A stretch of DNA of 37,236 bases from a virus, in the IMG/VR virus record IMGVR_UViG_3300047321_000164, positions 1-37,236 of that record; one strand, 5' to 3'. Numbering within the stretch: the first letter of the stretch is position 1; every line of letters starts with the position of its first letter. Shown here piece by piece: positions 23,071 to 31,271 of this stretch. The notes under the pieces were generated by a model that had not been told where the DNA came from, did not search any database, and saw nothing but the letters and a program-made list of their open reading frames with translations. The position numbers were made by a program, and so were the translations under genes.

Positions 23071-23297
23071 ATTGCCGGCCGCGAATAGACGTAGCGGGAT
23101 AGAAGAAAAGTCGACGGGGGGCCATAACCCAGCCCTAGCGGAACAAAGGTTCGCCGTAACTGGCGAGCTTGGCGTAGCGCCTACCGCGATAAACGAGATT
23201 AGTGGGCTGCGAAAGCAAAGAAGGCCCAGCGTAGATGGAATGGCTGAACGCACTAGGGCGCAGCAGTCTACGTTTTCAGGAATAAACCCGCCGCTAC
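22952..23297 (+). ncRNA. candidate structured phage RNA in the gap after the primase
   Basis: The 22871-23498 gap (628 bases) has no convincing gene. Beyond the nested stem at its start there are: TGC-GAAA-GCA with a GNRA loop (about 23207-23216) inside TGGGC/GCCCA arms; AGCGTAGA (23228-23235) with TCTACGTT (23267-23274) enclosing GCTG-CGC/GCG-CAGC; 7-bp GTAGCGG (23091-23097) with CCGCTAC (23291-23297); and GCCCTAG (23132-23138) with CTAGGGC (23253-23259), the latter in a hairpin loop, which would make a pseudoknot. Both G-U pairs and the GNRA loop fit transcription of the plus strand. No known RNA class is recognised. Confidence 0.45.
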
Positions 23298-23498
23298 CGT
23301 ATTCCAGATTTTTCGGGATGCGCATACGGGTGTGGTTGAGATCATATGAAAGTGGTCAGGCAGTCGCGGTAGAGAAAACCTGTTCAGCGCTATGGCTCTA
23401 GCAAATGCGAACTGGAACCTGTGCGAGAAAAAACGATTTCCGTGCAACCCAACAAAAGCAAACCCCCTAACCCCTCAGAAATGGGAATTGGAGAACTG

Positions 23499-23723
23499 AT
23501 GGACAACCAGCATAAGCAGATCAAGGGCTATCGCGACCTGTCGCCGGAAGAGATTTCGTCGATGAATGTGATCAAAGATTTTGCGGAGAACCTGCGCGTC
23601 GAACTGGAAGCGCTTGAGACTCTGCCGGGCGTCGACAAGCGCTGGCTTGCGATCGGCAAGACGGAGTTGCAGGTAGGTTTTATGGCGGTCATCCGGTCGA
23701 TCGCGCAACCGACGACGTTTTAA
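23499..23723 (+). CDS. acb2: Acb2-type anti-CBASS cyclic nucleotide sponge (74 aa)
   Basis: The ATG at 23499 is preferred (GGAG 5 bases upstream) over upstream GTG/ATG codons. The whole chain fits the Acb2 (Vs.4-like) family: [26 protein letters not shown], then [19 protein letters not shown] and SIAQPTTF. With this start, Tyr11 and Lys26 fall at the positions reported for ligand contact in Acb2. The family forms a hexamer that sequesters cyclic di- and trinucleotides, stopping CBASS (and similar) effectors. It lies in an accessory stretch just after the noncoding region. Family call strong; ligand range not shown. Confidence 0.85.
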   Translation: MDNQHKQIKGYRDLSPEEISSMNVIKDFAENLRVELEALETLPGVDKRWLAIGKTELQVGFMAVIRSIAQPTTF

Positions 23724-23753
23724 TTACCGGCTTAGCCGGCAATTGGAGAAGAA

Positions 23754-24299
23754 ATGGAATTCACACACATTGCAAACCCGGTCCGCGTCGAAGCTGCGGT
23801 AATCGTGGACGTCGACATCACGGGCCCGATTCCCGACTGTGGCGTAGACATCATCGTTTCGTTAGCCGACGGCACGCAGAAAGACGTTCACCTCAGCGAT
23901 GAAATGGTCTCCCGTTTCATCCCCGGCCCAGGCGACTACCTGGTTACGCAGGAAGACGGCTATCAGTACATCAACCCGAAGGCGGTGTTTGAGCGCAAGT
24001 ATCGAGCGATCGAGCCGAACGAAGATTTCGACACGCTGGCGTTGTCGCTTGAACTGAGCGGCCACCGTTCGGAGGTGCGCACGCGTGACGATCGCATCGC
24101 AGAACTCGAAGCTGAGAACGAACGCCTGCGCGATCTCGAGAAGGCGAATTCGTGGACGAACGCGGCCGGCCTCGATGCTCGCTCGCTTCGTCATTCGGTG
24201 CTGCTGGCGATGAACCCAGCCGGCCGCGCGGGATTGCTGAAGCACGTCGACGAAGCCGTCAAGTACGTGATGAGCGGCGCGCTGCCTGAGTCCAAATGA
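23754..24299 (+). CDS. hypothetical protein with N-terminal beta domain and coiled coil (181 aa)
   Basis: GGAGAAG precedes the start. The N-terminal 85 residues are beta-rich, with PGPGDYLVTQEDGYQYINPK and FERKYR, a pattern frequent in phage early proteins of unknown function. Residues 105-130 make a coiled coil (RIAELEAENERLRDLEKA). The C-terminus is helical (GLLKHVDEAVKYVMSG). A short CCGGC-TTA-GCCGG hairpin lies upstream (about 23728-23740). Function unknown. Confidence 0.65.
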   Translation: MEFTHIANPVRVEAAVIVDVDITGPIPDCGVDIIVSLADGTQKDVHLSDEMVSRFIPGPGDYLVTQEDGYQYINPKAVFERKYRAIEPNEDFDTLALSLELSGHRSEVRTRDDRIAELEAENERLRDLEKANSWTNAAGLDARSLRHSVLLAMNPAGRAGLLKHVDEAVKYVMSGALPESK

Positions 24300-24436
24300 A
24301 CAAAGAGCGTATGGCACATGCGTGGGCTTATGCCCGGCCATGAGGTAGCGAGCCGCAGCGCCTAATGTGCCGAGCGGATGCTGGCGGGTAAGCCGCCACC
24401 CCAAAACTCACATTCGCGCCTGGTGCGAATTCAACG
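24300..24436 (+). ncRNA. candidate small structured RNA between accessory genes
   Basis: The 153-base gap holds GGCACAT (24313-24319) with ATGTGCC (24365-24371) closing two inner hairpins (GGGC-TTAT-GCCC at 24324-24335; AGG/CCT around GCG-AGC-CGC at 24343-24363), then GGCGG/CCGCC (24383-24397) and ATTCGC/GCGAAT (24412-24430). Four helices in so short a space suggest a folded RNA or 5' leader of the next gene. No class recognised. Confidence 0.3.
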
Positions 24437-24452
24437 ACTTAGGACAACTGAA

Positions 24453-24815
24453 ATGGATAAGCAGGCTATTTACGGTGTTTCCGCAGGCCAGATCGCCCAG
24501 CAGCAGGCGTTCACCGCTCAAACGGTCGCGCAACTGCAGAGGGAATGCGCAGGGCAGGCCAGCAAGCCGGCCAGTGTGTTGGATTTGATCGCCGGTGCGC
24601 ATGACGCGCTTTCCGGCCTTCAGCAGTCTGTCGCGGCGCTCGAGCAACGATTGGGCGGTGTGCTGCGTTGCTCAGCGCCCGACGCCGAAGCGAATTCGGT
24701 CGGCAATGCCGTATCGAGCGATGCGCAGGCCGTCGAGAATCTGCGTGGTCTGTTGGTCAGGATCAGCCAAACGACCGCGCAAGTCGGTTCGATCCACGAC
24801 CGCGTGCAGGTGTGA
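24453..24815 (+). CDS. hypothetical coiled-coil protein (120 aa)
   Basis: The ATG at 24453 follows AGGA. The chain is Gln/Ala/Val-rich with heptads (QIAQQQAFTAQTVAQLQRE; ALSGLQQSVAALEQRLGG; AVENLRGLLVRISQTTAQV), so a helical bundle or coiled coil is likely. No motif or membrane segment. Its position between the early region and the terminase is typical of accessory genes. Confidence 0.6.
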   Translation: MDKQAIYGVSAGQIAQQQAFTAQTVAQLQRECAGQASKPASVLDLIAGAHDALSGLQQSVAALEQRLGGVLRCSAPDAEANSVGNAVSSDAQAVENLRGLLVRISQTTAQVGSIHDRVQV

Positions 24816-24817
24816 CG

Positions 24818-24901
24818 ATGGATACGAACACCACAGAGGTACTTGAGATGGCTATCGGCGTGATCGGTGGTTTGGTCGCGCTGTGGATCTTGTTTCGATA
24901 A
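24818..24901 (+). CDS. 27-aa single-pass membrane microprotein
   Basis: A short frame two bases after the previous stop encodes a polar N-terminus (MDTNTTEVLE) and one membrane helix (AIGVIGGLVALWILFR). An AGG lies 7 bases before the ATG. Such mini-proteins are easily missed; a superinfection or signalling role is possible but nothing in the sequence says so. Confidence 0.5.
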   Translation: MDTNTTEVLEMAIGVIGGLVALWILFR

Positions 24902-24912
24902 TTGGAGGCGAA

Positions 24913-25113
24913 ATGCACGGACAATTCTTTGGCGGTTACTGGCAGATCAGCCCGCGCGCAATCTGTTTGAACGAGGGTGGCTATATCTGCGGCCTCACGG
25001 TCTCGTTCAAGGCCCGGTTCTTTGATGCGTGGTTCAAATTCCCCCGACGTGGTGCGCGTAGCTGCAGAGTTTCGCGCCTGTCGAATGGTCGTTGGTGCGT
25101 CGGCAGAGTTTGA
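24913..25113 (+). CDS. hypothetical basic protein (66 aa)
   Basis: GGAGG (24904-24908) supports the ATG at 24913. The chain is aromatic and basic (FGGYWQISPRAICL, FKARFFDAWFKFPRRG), with several Cys residues (18, 25 and others) that are not in an obvious metal-binding spacing. Overlaps the next gene by TGATG. Function unknown. Confidence 0.55.
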   Translation: MHGQFFGGYWQISPRAICLNEGGYICGLTVSFKARFFDAWFKFPRRGARSCRVSRLSNGRWCVGRV

Positions 25114-25286
25114 TGAAAACGCCCCACACGAGCTGCATGCGCGGCACGCGGGTTCGTGTGGTGCTTCGATCCGGCGACGTGATCATCGATCGCTTCGTCG
25201 AGCGCACCGGCAAATTCATCGTGCTCGCTGGCCATCGACTGCGCGGTGGTGACGTGAAAACATTCGGAATCTATCGGGGAAAGTGA
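25113..25286 (+). CDS. hypothetical small SH3-like protein (57 aa)
   Basis: Coupled to both neighbours by TGATG overlaps. The chain RGTRVRVVLRSGDVIIDRF, ERTGKFIVLAGHRLRGGDVK and FGIYRGK is a run of short strands, like a small SH3/KOW-type barrel. It directly precedes the small terminase. No function can be assigned. Confidence 0.6.
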   Translation: MKTPHTSCMRGTRVRVVLRSGDVIIDRFVERTGKFIVLAGHRLRGGDVKTFGIYRGK

Positions 25287-25876
25287 TGAAACGGGGCAAC
25301 AAACCGACGCTATCAGAAAAACACCAGCGATTCGTCGAGGAATATCTTCTCGATCTGAACGCCACGCAAGCGGCCATTCGTGCTGGCTACAGTGAGAAGA
25401 CCGCCTATGCGCAGGGATCGGCGCTCTTGAAACATGTTGAGGTCAAGAAGGCTATTTCGGCTGCGAAGAAAGCGCGCGCTGAGCGTATGTCGATCTCGCA
25501 AGACCGCGTGTTGCTCGAGCTGGCGCGCATCGCTTACTTCGACATTCGGAAAACCGTCGACAAGAATGGCGCGCCCATTCCGATCGAGCAGCTTGACGAC
25601 GACACTGCGGCGGCAATCGGTGGCATCGATGTGCTTGAGCAGTTCGAGATGATGGACGGCGAGCGCGTTCCTGTTGGCCTGCTGAAAAAGTACAAGGTTT
25701 TCGACAAAAACACGGCGCTCGCGAACGCCATGCGGCACCTAGGCATGTTGAAGGACTCGCTGAAGGTCGATCTTCCCGCGGGCGGGTCGCTTGTGAAGGT
25801 GATGTTCGTCGACGCGCCGGCGCAATCTAACCCGGCACCTGGTGCCGCCCAATCCGAAGGTGAAGCGAATGGCTGA
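25286..25876 (+). CDS. terS: terminase small subunit (196 aa)
   Basis: The ATG at 25286 overlaps the previous stop and has GGGGA 5 bases upstream; a GTG at 25283 is possible. The N-terminal segment TLSEKHQRFVEEYLLDLNAT, AAIRAGYSEKTAYAQGSALL and VEVKKAISAAKKARAER is the classic terminase_2/XtmA HTH. The middle is a helical oligomerisation part, the end polar. It recognises packaging sites and loads TerL. The C-terminal tail contains a dispersed palindrome copy. Confidence 0.9.
   Translation: MKRGNKPTLSEKHQRFVEEYLLDLNATQAAIRAGYSEKTAYAQGSALLKHVEVKKAISAAKKARAERMSISQDRVLLELARIAYFDIRKTVDKNGAPIPIEQLDDDTAAAIGGIDVLEQFEMMDGERVPVGLLKKYKVFDKNTALANAMRHLGMLKDSLKVDLPAGGSLVKVMFVDAPAQSNPAPGAAQSEGEANG
25833..25847. 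repeat. dispersed palindrome copy 3 (CGGCACC-T-GGTGCCG)
   Basis: Lies near the 3' end of the small terminase gene, about 20 bases before the next start; same codon frame as copies 1 and 4. Confidence 0.6.
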
Positions 25877-26153
25877 TGCCGCGCAGATCGCGCAGTTGCG
25901 CGCCGACGTGCTCGAAGCGGAGCGCGTTTCTGAGTTGCTCGAAAACGAAACGCTGAAAGGTGTGTTCGATCGCCTGGAAGCGGAAGCGATTTCCGAGTGG
26001 CGCAGTAGTGAGGACTACCACAAGTCATTAGAATCGGACGCGTGGCTTCGTTTGCGCGCTATCGAATCGTTGAAAGGCGCGCTTGAGTCGATTGTGAATA
26101 CCGGGCGCATGGCTGCCCAAGAACTTGAACGGGTGAAGCGTGGGCAGACCTAA
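25869..26153 (+). CDS. small helical packaging-region protein (94 aa)
   Basis: The ATG at 25869 overlaps the terS stop by 8 bases. The chain is helical and charged (QIAQLRADVLEAERVSELLE, FDRLEAEAISEWRSS, SIVNTGRMAAQELERVK). Similar short proteins sit between terS and terL in related podoviruses. It may assist the terminase, but that is inferred from context. Confidence 0.65.
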   Translation: MADAAQIAQLRADVLEAERVSELLENETLKGVFDRLEAEAISEWRSSEDYHKSLESDAWLRLRAIESLKGALESIVNTGRMAAQELERVKRGQT

Positions 26154-26466
26154 GGGCAATATCGCGGCGTCGGATTCGGTCAATTTGCAAGCATCATTGC
26201 CCGAAACGTCCGTGCAGCAAGGCTCGCAAGGCGACGTGGGCGCGGCGTTGGTTGATGATCTGGCCGTTGCAGAGGATGCACCGTACGAACTGCCGACGTG
26301 GGCCGAGTTTCGCTCGTTCGTCATGGAAAACGGCAACCAGTACGTGCGGGCCAGCTATCCGGACGCACCCTCTGATCTGATCGAAACGATCTGGTGCGGC
26401 GTGCCGGTCCTCCACCACGAACAAGCCCGCGTGATGACGCCGAAGGGCGAGTGGGTGGTGTACTGA
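26140..26466 (+). CDS. hypothetical packaging-region protein (108 aa)
   Basis: GTG start, overlapping the previous gene by 14 bases. The first 45 residues are low-complexity and acidic; the second half is ordered (YELPTWAEFRSFVMENGNQY, DLIETIWCGVPVLHHEQARV). No known motif. It is one base from the TerL start, so co-expression is clear. Confidence 0.6.
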   Translation: MGRPKGNIAASDSVNLQASLPETSVQQGSQGDVGAALVDDLAVAEDAPYELPTWAEFRSFVMENGNQYVRASYPDAPSDLIETIWCGVPVLHHEQARVMTPKGEWVVY

Positions 26467-26467
26467 C

Positions 26468-27727
26468 GTGGCGAAAGGCGGTTGGACTGAAGCGGAAATG
26501 CCTAAGTGGTCGCGGGTGCTGTTCGAGGAGCAATGGCGTTACATCAGTCTGCGCGGTGGCCGCGGCTCGGGTAAGACGAAGAACGTGGCTCGTTCGCGGG
26601 TACTGAAAGCGCTCGAAAAGCCGCTGCGTGGTTTGTGCACCCGCGAGATACAGGATTCGATCAAGGAATCCGTCTACGCGCAGATCGTTGCTGAGATCGA
26701 GGAATTGGGACTTGTGTCTCAGTTCGACATTCTGCGCGACGAGATACGGCCGAAGATCGGCGGAGCATTCATCTTCAAAGGCCTGAACGATCTTAGCGTG
26801 TCGGCCGTCAAGTCGATGGCGAATATCGATTGGTGCTGGATCGAAGAGGCGCAATACCTTTCGGCGAAAAGCTGGAACAAGCTAGACCCGACGATCCGCG
26901 CAGCAGGCTCGCAGATCATCTTGAGCTGGAACCCGGAGTTAGAGACGGATTTCATTTTCGATCTGATCGTGAAAAAGGGTTTGCCTGAGTGCGCGAACCT
27001 GTTCGTCAACTTTGACAAGAATCCGTGGTTTCCGGACGTATTGCGCCGGCAGGAGCAGCACATGGCGGCTCTGGATCCTGTGATGCATCGACATGTTTGG
27101 CTTGGCGAGCCGCTTCCGGCTGTCGAAGGCGCGATCTACTTCGACGAAATCGCACGGATGGAGCGCGAAGGCCGGATGCTCAACATGGTGCACGACGAGC
27201 AATTGAACGTGTACATCATCATGGATTTGGGTTTCAACGACTACACGTCCGCCGGCGTTGTACAGCAGGTAGCAGGCGAGCGCCGGTATATCGACTTCGT
27301 GGAGAACCATCGCGTCGGTCTGAAGTGGTTCAGTGACGAGTTCAAGGCGCGCGGCTATGACGGCGCGATTATCGTCATGCCCCACGACGCGGAAGCCAAG
27401 CGCATGGAAGCGAACGGCGTCTCGATGAAGGAGCAGATGGAGGCGTTCGGTTGGGAGGTCGAGATCGTCGACAACATCCCGGTCGAACACGGAATCCGAC
27501 TCGTGCGCGAGTCGCTGCCGAAGACGTACATGGACAAGACGAGGTGTGCGCCGCTGATTGAGCACCTGAAGCGATACCAGCGCACGAAGACCGGCCATCC
27601 GCTGCACGATGAGCATTCGCATGCCTGCGACATGGTGCGGTACGAATCGGTGCACGCGCCGAAGATGCATAACAACCGCTCGAACTGGGGCGGCTCGCTC
27701 AACTTCAAATCAGTGGTGACTGTGTAA
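26468..27727 (+). CDS. terL: terminase large subunit, PBSX/terminase_3-like (419 aa)
   Basis: GTG start. Walker A GGRGSGKT at 30-37; Walker B with catalytic Glu, WCWIEEAQY, near 122-130; coupling segment SQIILSWNPE near 148-157. The RNase H-like nuclease has Asp253 in YIIMDLGFNDYT, and the last acidic residue in DEHSHACDMVRY near 395-405. The motor pumps DNA into the prohead and cuts it. Overlaps the portal start by one base. Confidence 0.95.
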   Translation: MAKGGWTEAEMPKWSRVLFEEQWRYISLRGGRGSGKTKNVARSRVLKALEKPLRGLCTREIQDSIKESVYAQIVAEIEELGLVSQFDILRDEIRPKIGGAFIFKGLNDLSVSAVKSMANIDWCWIEEAQYLSAKSWNKLDPTIRAAGSQIILSWNPELETDFIFDLIVKKGLPECANLFVNFDKNPWFPDVLRRQEQHMAALDPVMHRHVWLGEPLPAVEGAIYFDEIARMEREGRMLNMVHDEQLNVYIIMDLGFNDYTSAGVVQQVAGERRYIDFVENHRVGLKWFSDEFKARGYDGAIIVMPHDAEAKRMEANGVSMKEQMEAFGWEVEIVDNIPVEHGIRLVRESLPKTYMDKTRCAPLIEHLKRYQRTKTGHPLHDEHSHACDMVRYESVHAPKMHNNRSNWGGSLNFKSVVTV

Positions 27728-30195
27728 TGGACCAAAACCAACTACTCGAGCAAGTCGCGCTGTCGATGCTGCCTGATTCATCGCCGGCCGGCGTTCCGGA
27801 GCCGGGTGTTCCGGTCCAGCAGATCACGCAGATGGGCAGCGATGGCGAAGCGCCGGTCAAGATGTCCGACGAGGAAATCTCGGCAATCGTCGAGAGTCAT
27901 ATCTCGCAGTCGCAGAACTGGCTAGGCACTGGCATTGCCAAAGAGCAGGAAAAGGCGATGCAGTACTACCTCGGCCTTGCTGAGGGTGATTTGGCGGCTC
28001 CCGAAGTCGAAGGGCGGTCTGCAGTCGTCGACACCGTCGTGAGCGATCAGGTCGAGTGGTTGATGCCGTCGCTCATGGAGATTTTCTTCGCCTCTGGAAA
28101 GCCGGTGAAGTTCTGCCCGCGCAAACCCAGCGACGAGCAGGGCGCCGAGCAGATGACACACTTGGCCAATCACGTCGTGAACGAGCAGAACCCCGGTTTT
28201 GAAGTGTTCATGGACTGGTTCAAGACGGCGTTGATCTTCAAGATCGGCGTTGCGAAATGCTGGTGGGAAGAAGAAACCGAGACGACGCGTGAAGAGTACA
28301 CCGGTCTGACTGACGAGCAACTGGCCATCCTCACGAACGACGCCGGCGTGACGATCACCAGCATCACTAGCTACGTTGATCCGGCCGCCGAGCGCGCCAC
28401 GATGATGCAGTTCCAGCAGGCTCAGCAGGCCTATCAGGCTCAAGTCGCACATCCGAACCCGGCACCGGGTGCCGGTATGCCGCCGTCTGGTGCCATGCCG
28501 TCGGGCCAGCCGCCGCAACCGCAGGCACCGATGCAGCCACCGCCGCCGGTTGACGTCTCGGCGCTGCCGCAGCTGCACAACGTTGTTCTGACGATCTCGA
28601 AGAAGACCGGCCACGTGGCGATCGAAGCGCTGAACTCCGAAGACTTCCTTGTCGCGCAGACGTCGCGCCGGATCCGCGACGGCTTTTGTGCGGATCGCGT
28701 CAAGAAGTCGATTTCGGAGTTGCGCGCTGCCGGTTACGCGAATGTCGACGACATTTCGTCCGATCCGAGCGCAGAAACGGCCACGCTCAATGGGCTTTCG
28801 CAGGCGCGCACGTCACTCGAAGATGCGTTTGCGACGATGGTCGAAGACGATGGCAACGGCGATGAGTCGCAACGCAAGGTCTGGCTGTACGAATGCTATC
28901 TGCCGATCGACTGCGACGGCGATGGCATTTCGGAGTGGCGCAAGATCACCAAGGCCGGCGACGTCATCCTCGATAACGAGGTGTGCGACGGGCCGCCGTA
29001 TGCTGTGCTGTGCCCGGTGCGCATTCCTGGTCTGCTGCATGGCCGCTCTATCGCTGATCTCGCCATGCCGATTCAGAAGTTGAAGACCGGCATGCTGCGC
29101 GGGTTGCAGGACAACATGAACATCCAGATCAACGGGCGTTCGTGGGTTGACGAGACGAAGGTCAACATGTCCGACTTCCTGAATAACGCGCCCGGCCGAC
29201 CGGTTCGCGTAAAGGGCGGCGCCGGCATGAATGCAATCGGGCCGATCCAGCAGGGTATGTCGGACAGCGCTGGCGCATATCAGTTGCTCCAGTACGTCGA
29301 CAGCATGTCGCAGGAACGCACTGGCATCACGAAATACAGTCAGGGGCTCGACAGCGACACGCTGAACCATACGGCGACCGGTATTGAAAACATCACGCAG
29401 CGCGCCGATCTGCGCGTGAAGCTGATCGCACGGACGTTCGCCGAGACCGGCGTGAAAGATCTGTTCCGGTTGATCCAGAAGCTGCTCGCGAACTATCAGG
29501 ACAAGAACATGACGTTCCAACTCAACGGCAGTTGGGTCGACGTTGATCCGCGCGTGTGGCGCAACCAGTATTCGATGAAGGCCGACGTGGGAACCGGGAC
29601 CGGCGACAGCGGCCGGCGTGTTCAGCAGTTGACCAATCTGCTCGGGGTGCAGCAGACCATCGCGCAGAGCCCGAATCCTGCCGTTGCGAGCACGGTGACG
29701 CCGCAGAACATCTACAAGTCGGCGACCGAGCTCGTGCAGGCTTTGCAGCTTGGCGAGCCGTCACAGTTCTTCTCGCCGCCGCAAGCGCCGCCGCCGCAGC
29801 CGCCGCATCCGGATCCGCAGCAACAGCTGATCAACGGTCAGGTCCAGATCGAGACGACCAAGGCACAACTGCAGCAACAGACGGACGCCGCGAAGATTCA
29901 GCAGCAGGAACAGCAAAGCGTGCGCGAGACCAATCTGAAGGCGCAGTTGCAGACGCAACACGAAGCGTTGCTCGACAAGCGAGAACGCGATGCCGCTACG
30001 CAAAATCTTGCCTGGGAGCGCGAGAAGTTCTATGCGCAACTGGCTGCGGATCGTGAGAAAGCTGCGTTCGCCGCTAAGGTCACAGACCCCGCTACTGAAG
30101 TCGCGATGAACAACGCCATTCAGCAGGATCAGCAATCCGACGAACAGCAGGCGATCGACCGCGAGTTTCGCATTGCTGAACAGTTGATGCAGTAG
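27727..30195 (+). CDS. portal protein (822 aa)
   Basis: Directly after terL (TAATG overlap). The first 330 residues (GTGIAKEQEKAMQYYLGLAE, VEWLMPSLMEIFFASGKPV, HVVNEQNPGFEVFMDWFK) are the pattern of large podovirus portals. The core holds GLLHGRSIADLAMPIQKLK and SQERTGITKYSQGLDSDTL, typical of the barrel and stem. The last 150 residues are a Gln-rich coiled coil. Twelve copies form the DNA gate of the head. A Pro/Gln-rich insert (near 240-275) carries a dispersed palindrome copy. Confidence 0.92.
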   Translation: MDQNQLLEQVALSMLPDSSPAGVPEPGVPVQQITQMGSDGEAPVKMSDEEISAIVESHISQSQNWLGTGIAKEQEKAMQYYLGLAEGDLAAPEVEGRSAVVDTVVSDQVEWLMPSLMEIFFASGKPVKFCPRKPSDEQGAEQMTHLANHVVNEQNPGFEVFMDWFKTALIFKIGVAKCWWEEETETTREEYTGLTDEQLAILTNDAGVTITSITSYVDPAAERATMMQFQQAQQAYQAQVAHPNPAPGAGMPPSGAMPSGQPPQPQAPMQPPPPVDVSALPQLHNVVLTISKKTGHVAIEALNSEDFLVAQTSRRIRDGFCADRVKKSISELRAAGYANVDDISSDPSAETATLNGLSQARTSLEDAFATMVEDDGNGDESQRKVWLYECYLPIDCDGDGISEWRKITKAGDVILDNEVCDGPPYAVLCPVRIPGLLHGRSIADLAMPIQKLKTGMLRGLQDNMNIQINGRSWVDETKVNMSDFLNNAPGRPVRVKGGAGMNAIGPIQQGMSDSAGAYQLLQYVDSMSQERTGITKYSQGLDSDTLNHTATGIENITQRADLRVKLIARTFAETGVKDLFRLIQKLLANYQDKNMTFQLNGSWVDVDPRVWRNQYSMKADVGTGTGDSGRRVQQLTNLLGVQQTIAQSPNPAVASTVTPQNIYKSATELVQALQLGEPSQFFSPPQAPPPQPPHPDPQQQLINGQVQIETTKAQLQQQTDAAKIQQQEQQSVRETNLKAQLQTQHEALLDKRERDAATQNLAWEREKFYAQLAADREKAAFAAKVTDPATEVAMNNAIQQDQQSDEQQAIDREFRIAEQLMQ
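28460..28474. repeat. dispersed palindrome copy 4
   Basis: CGGCACC-G-GGTGCCG, extended to CCGGCACC-G-GGTGCCGG (28459-28475), in the Pro/Gln-rich insert of the portal gene. Encodes the same short peptide (NPAPGAG) as the terS copy region. Confidence 0.6.
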
Positions 30196-30255
30196 TGGTG
30201 AAGTCTTATATTCCCTGAAAACCGCCGCGCTGAAGCGAGCGAATAGGAGTTGTGC

Positions 30256-31239
30256 GTGAATATTTCCAAGTTGCTCAAGCGTGTTCTGCTGTCGTTCATG
30301 TTTCATGCTGCCGATGATGACGGCGGTGGTCCGTCGCTCGAAGCGATGTTCGAAGCGCGAGACGGTGAAGACGACGATGGCAGCACGCATGCGGCTGGCG
30401 GTGACAATGCCGCCGCCGGTGACGAGTTGGTTCTCTCCGGCGATGAAAACGCCGATGAGGGCGAGCAGGGTGACGGCGAAGACGGCGGGCAGGATCCGGT
30501 TTTCGAGATTCCTGTCGGCGACGGCAAGACGATCACGAAGACGCAATCCGAACTGATCGCCGAAGCGTCGAAGTATCACGGCGCAAATCGCAAGTTTGAA
30601 GAAGCCGCGGCTATCCGGAAGGACGCCGAGGCCAAGTTAGCCCAGGTTCCCGAACGGGAAAAGCAGTTGGGCACAGTGCTGGAGCACTACATTCGAGAGT
30701 CGCAAGCCTTGATGGCTTCGCAACAGCCAAACTGGGATGCCCTGGCTGCCCAAAATCCGAACGAGTATGTTCGGGTTCGGCATCAATGGGAGCAACGCCA
30801 GGCGCAGTTGCATGAAGCCATGCAGGTGAAGCAGACCCTCGAACAGCGCAACGCAGAGCAGCAGGCGGCAAGCCTCCAGGGACGTCTCACCGAAGCGACA
30901 CAGAAAATCGTTGAGGCTATCCCGGAATGGAAGGACCCGGCGAAGGCAGCGGAAGGCGCACAGGCGGTCGGCAAATACCTCGAAACCCAAGGGATTACCG
31001 CAGAAATGCAGGCCCAAATGGATACCGCCGAGGTGTTTCTGATTGCCCGCAAGGCAATGCTGTACGACCAGGCAAAGGCCAAGCAAAAAGCGGTGCAACA
31101 AGGCGTGCGACCCGCGCCGCGCACCGAGCGACCCGGAGCAAGCCAGGTGCCGAACAGAAACCAGATGGCGAAGGCCAACGCTGGGAAGGCATTCAAGGCG
31201 GCTCCATCCGTAAATACGCTGGCCGCTTTCTTCGAATAA
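30256..31239 (+). CDS. scaffold-like protein (327 aa)
   Basis: The GTG at 30256 has AGGAG 6 bases upstream; ATG 30298 is an alternative without a site. The N-terminal 90 residues are strongly acidic (Asp/Glu/Gly-rich), followed by a helical coil (AAAIRKDAEAKLAQVPERE, HQWEQRQAQLHEAMQVKQTL) and a basic C-terminus rich in Lys and Arg that could bind the capsid shell. Composition and its place between portal and capsid fit a scaffold. No protease motif is seen. Confidence 0.75.
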   Translation: MNISKLLKRVLLSFMFHAADDDGGGPSLEAMFEARDGEDDDGSTHAAGGDNAAAGDELVLSGDENADEGEQGDGEDGGQDPVFEIPVGDGKTITKTQSELIAEASKYHGANRKFEEAAAIRKDAEAKLAQVPEREKQLGTVLEHYIRESQALMASQQPNWDALAAQNPNEYVRVRHQWEQRQAQLHEAMQVKQTLEQRNAEQQAASLQGRLTEATQKIVEAIPEWKDPAKAAEGAQAVGKYLETQGITAEMQAQMDTAEVFLIARKAMLYDQAKAKQKAVQQGVRPAPRTERPGASQVPNRNQMAKANAGKAFKAAPSVNTLAAFFE

Positions 31240-31271
31240 GCGCGCCGGACTTCGCATAAGGAGCGAGCAAA

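Noticed and set aside
23090-23160. tRNA-like segment with a CCATAACCC stretch resembling an initiator tRNA anticodon loop
   Set aside because: Only three pairs form in the would-be anticodon stem, and acceptor and T arms do not pair; a chance likeness within a structured region.
22976-23401. 141-aa rightward and 119-aa leftward frames in the noncoding gap
   Set aside because: Neither has a ribosome site or protein-like composition, and both run through long perfect inverted repeats.
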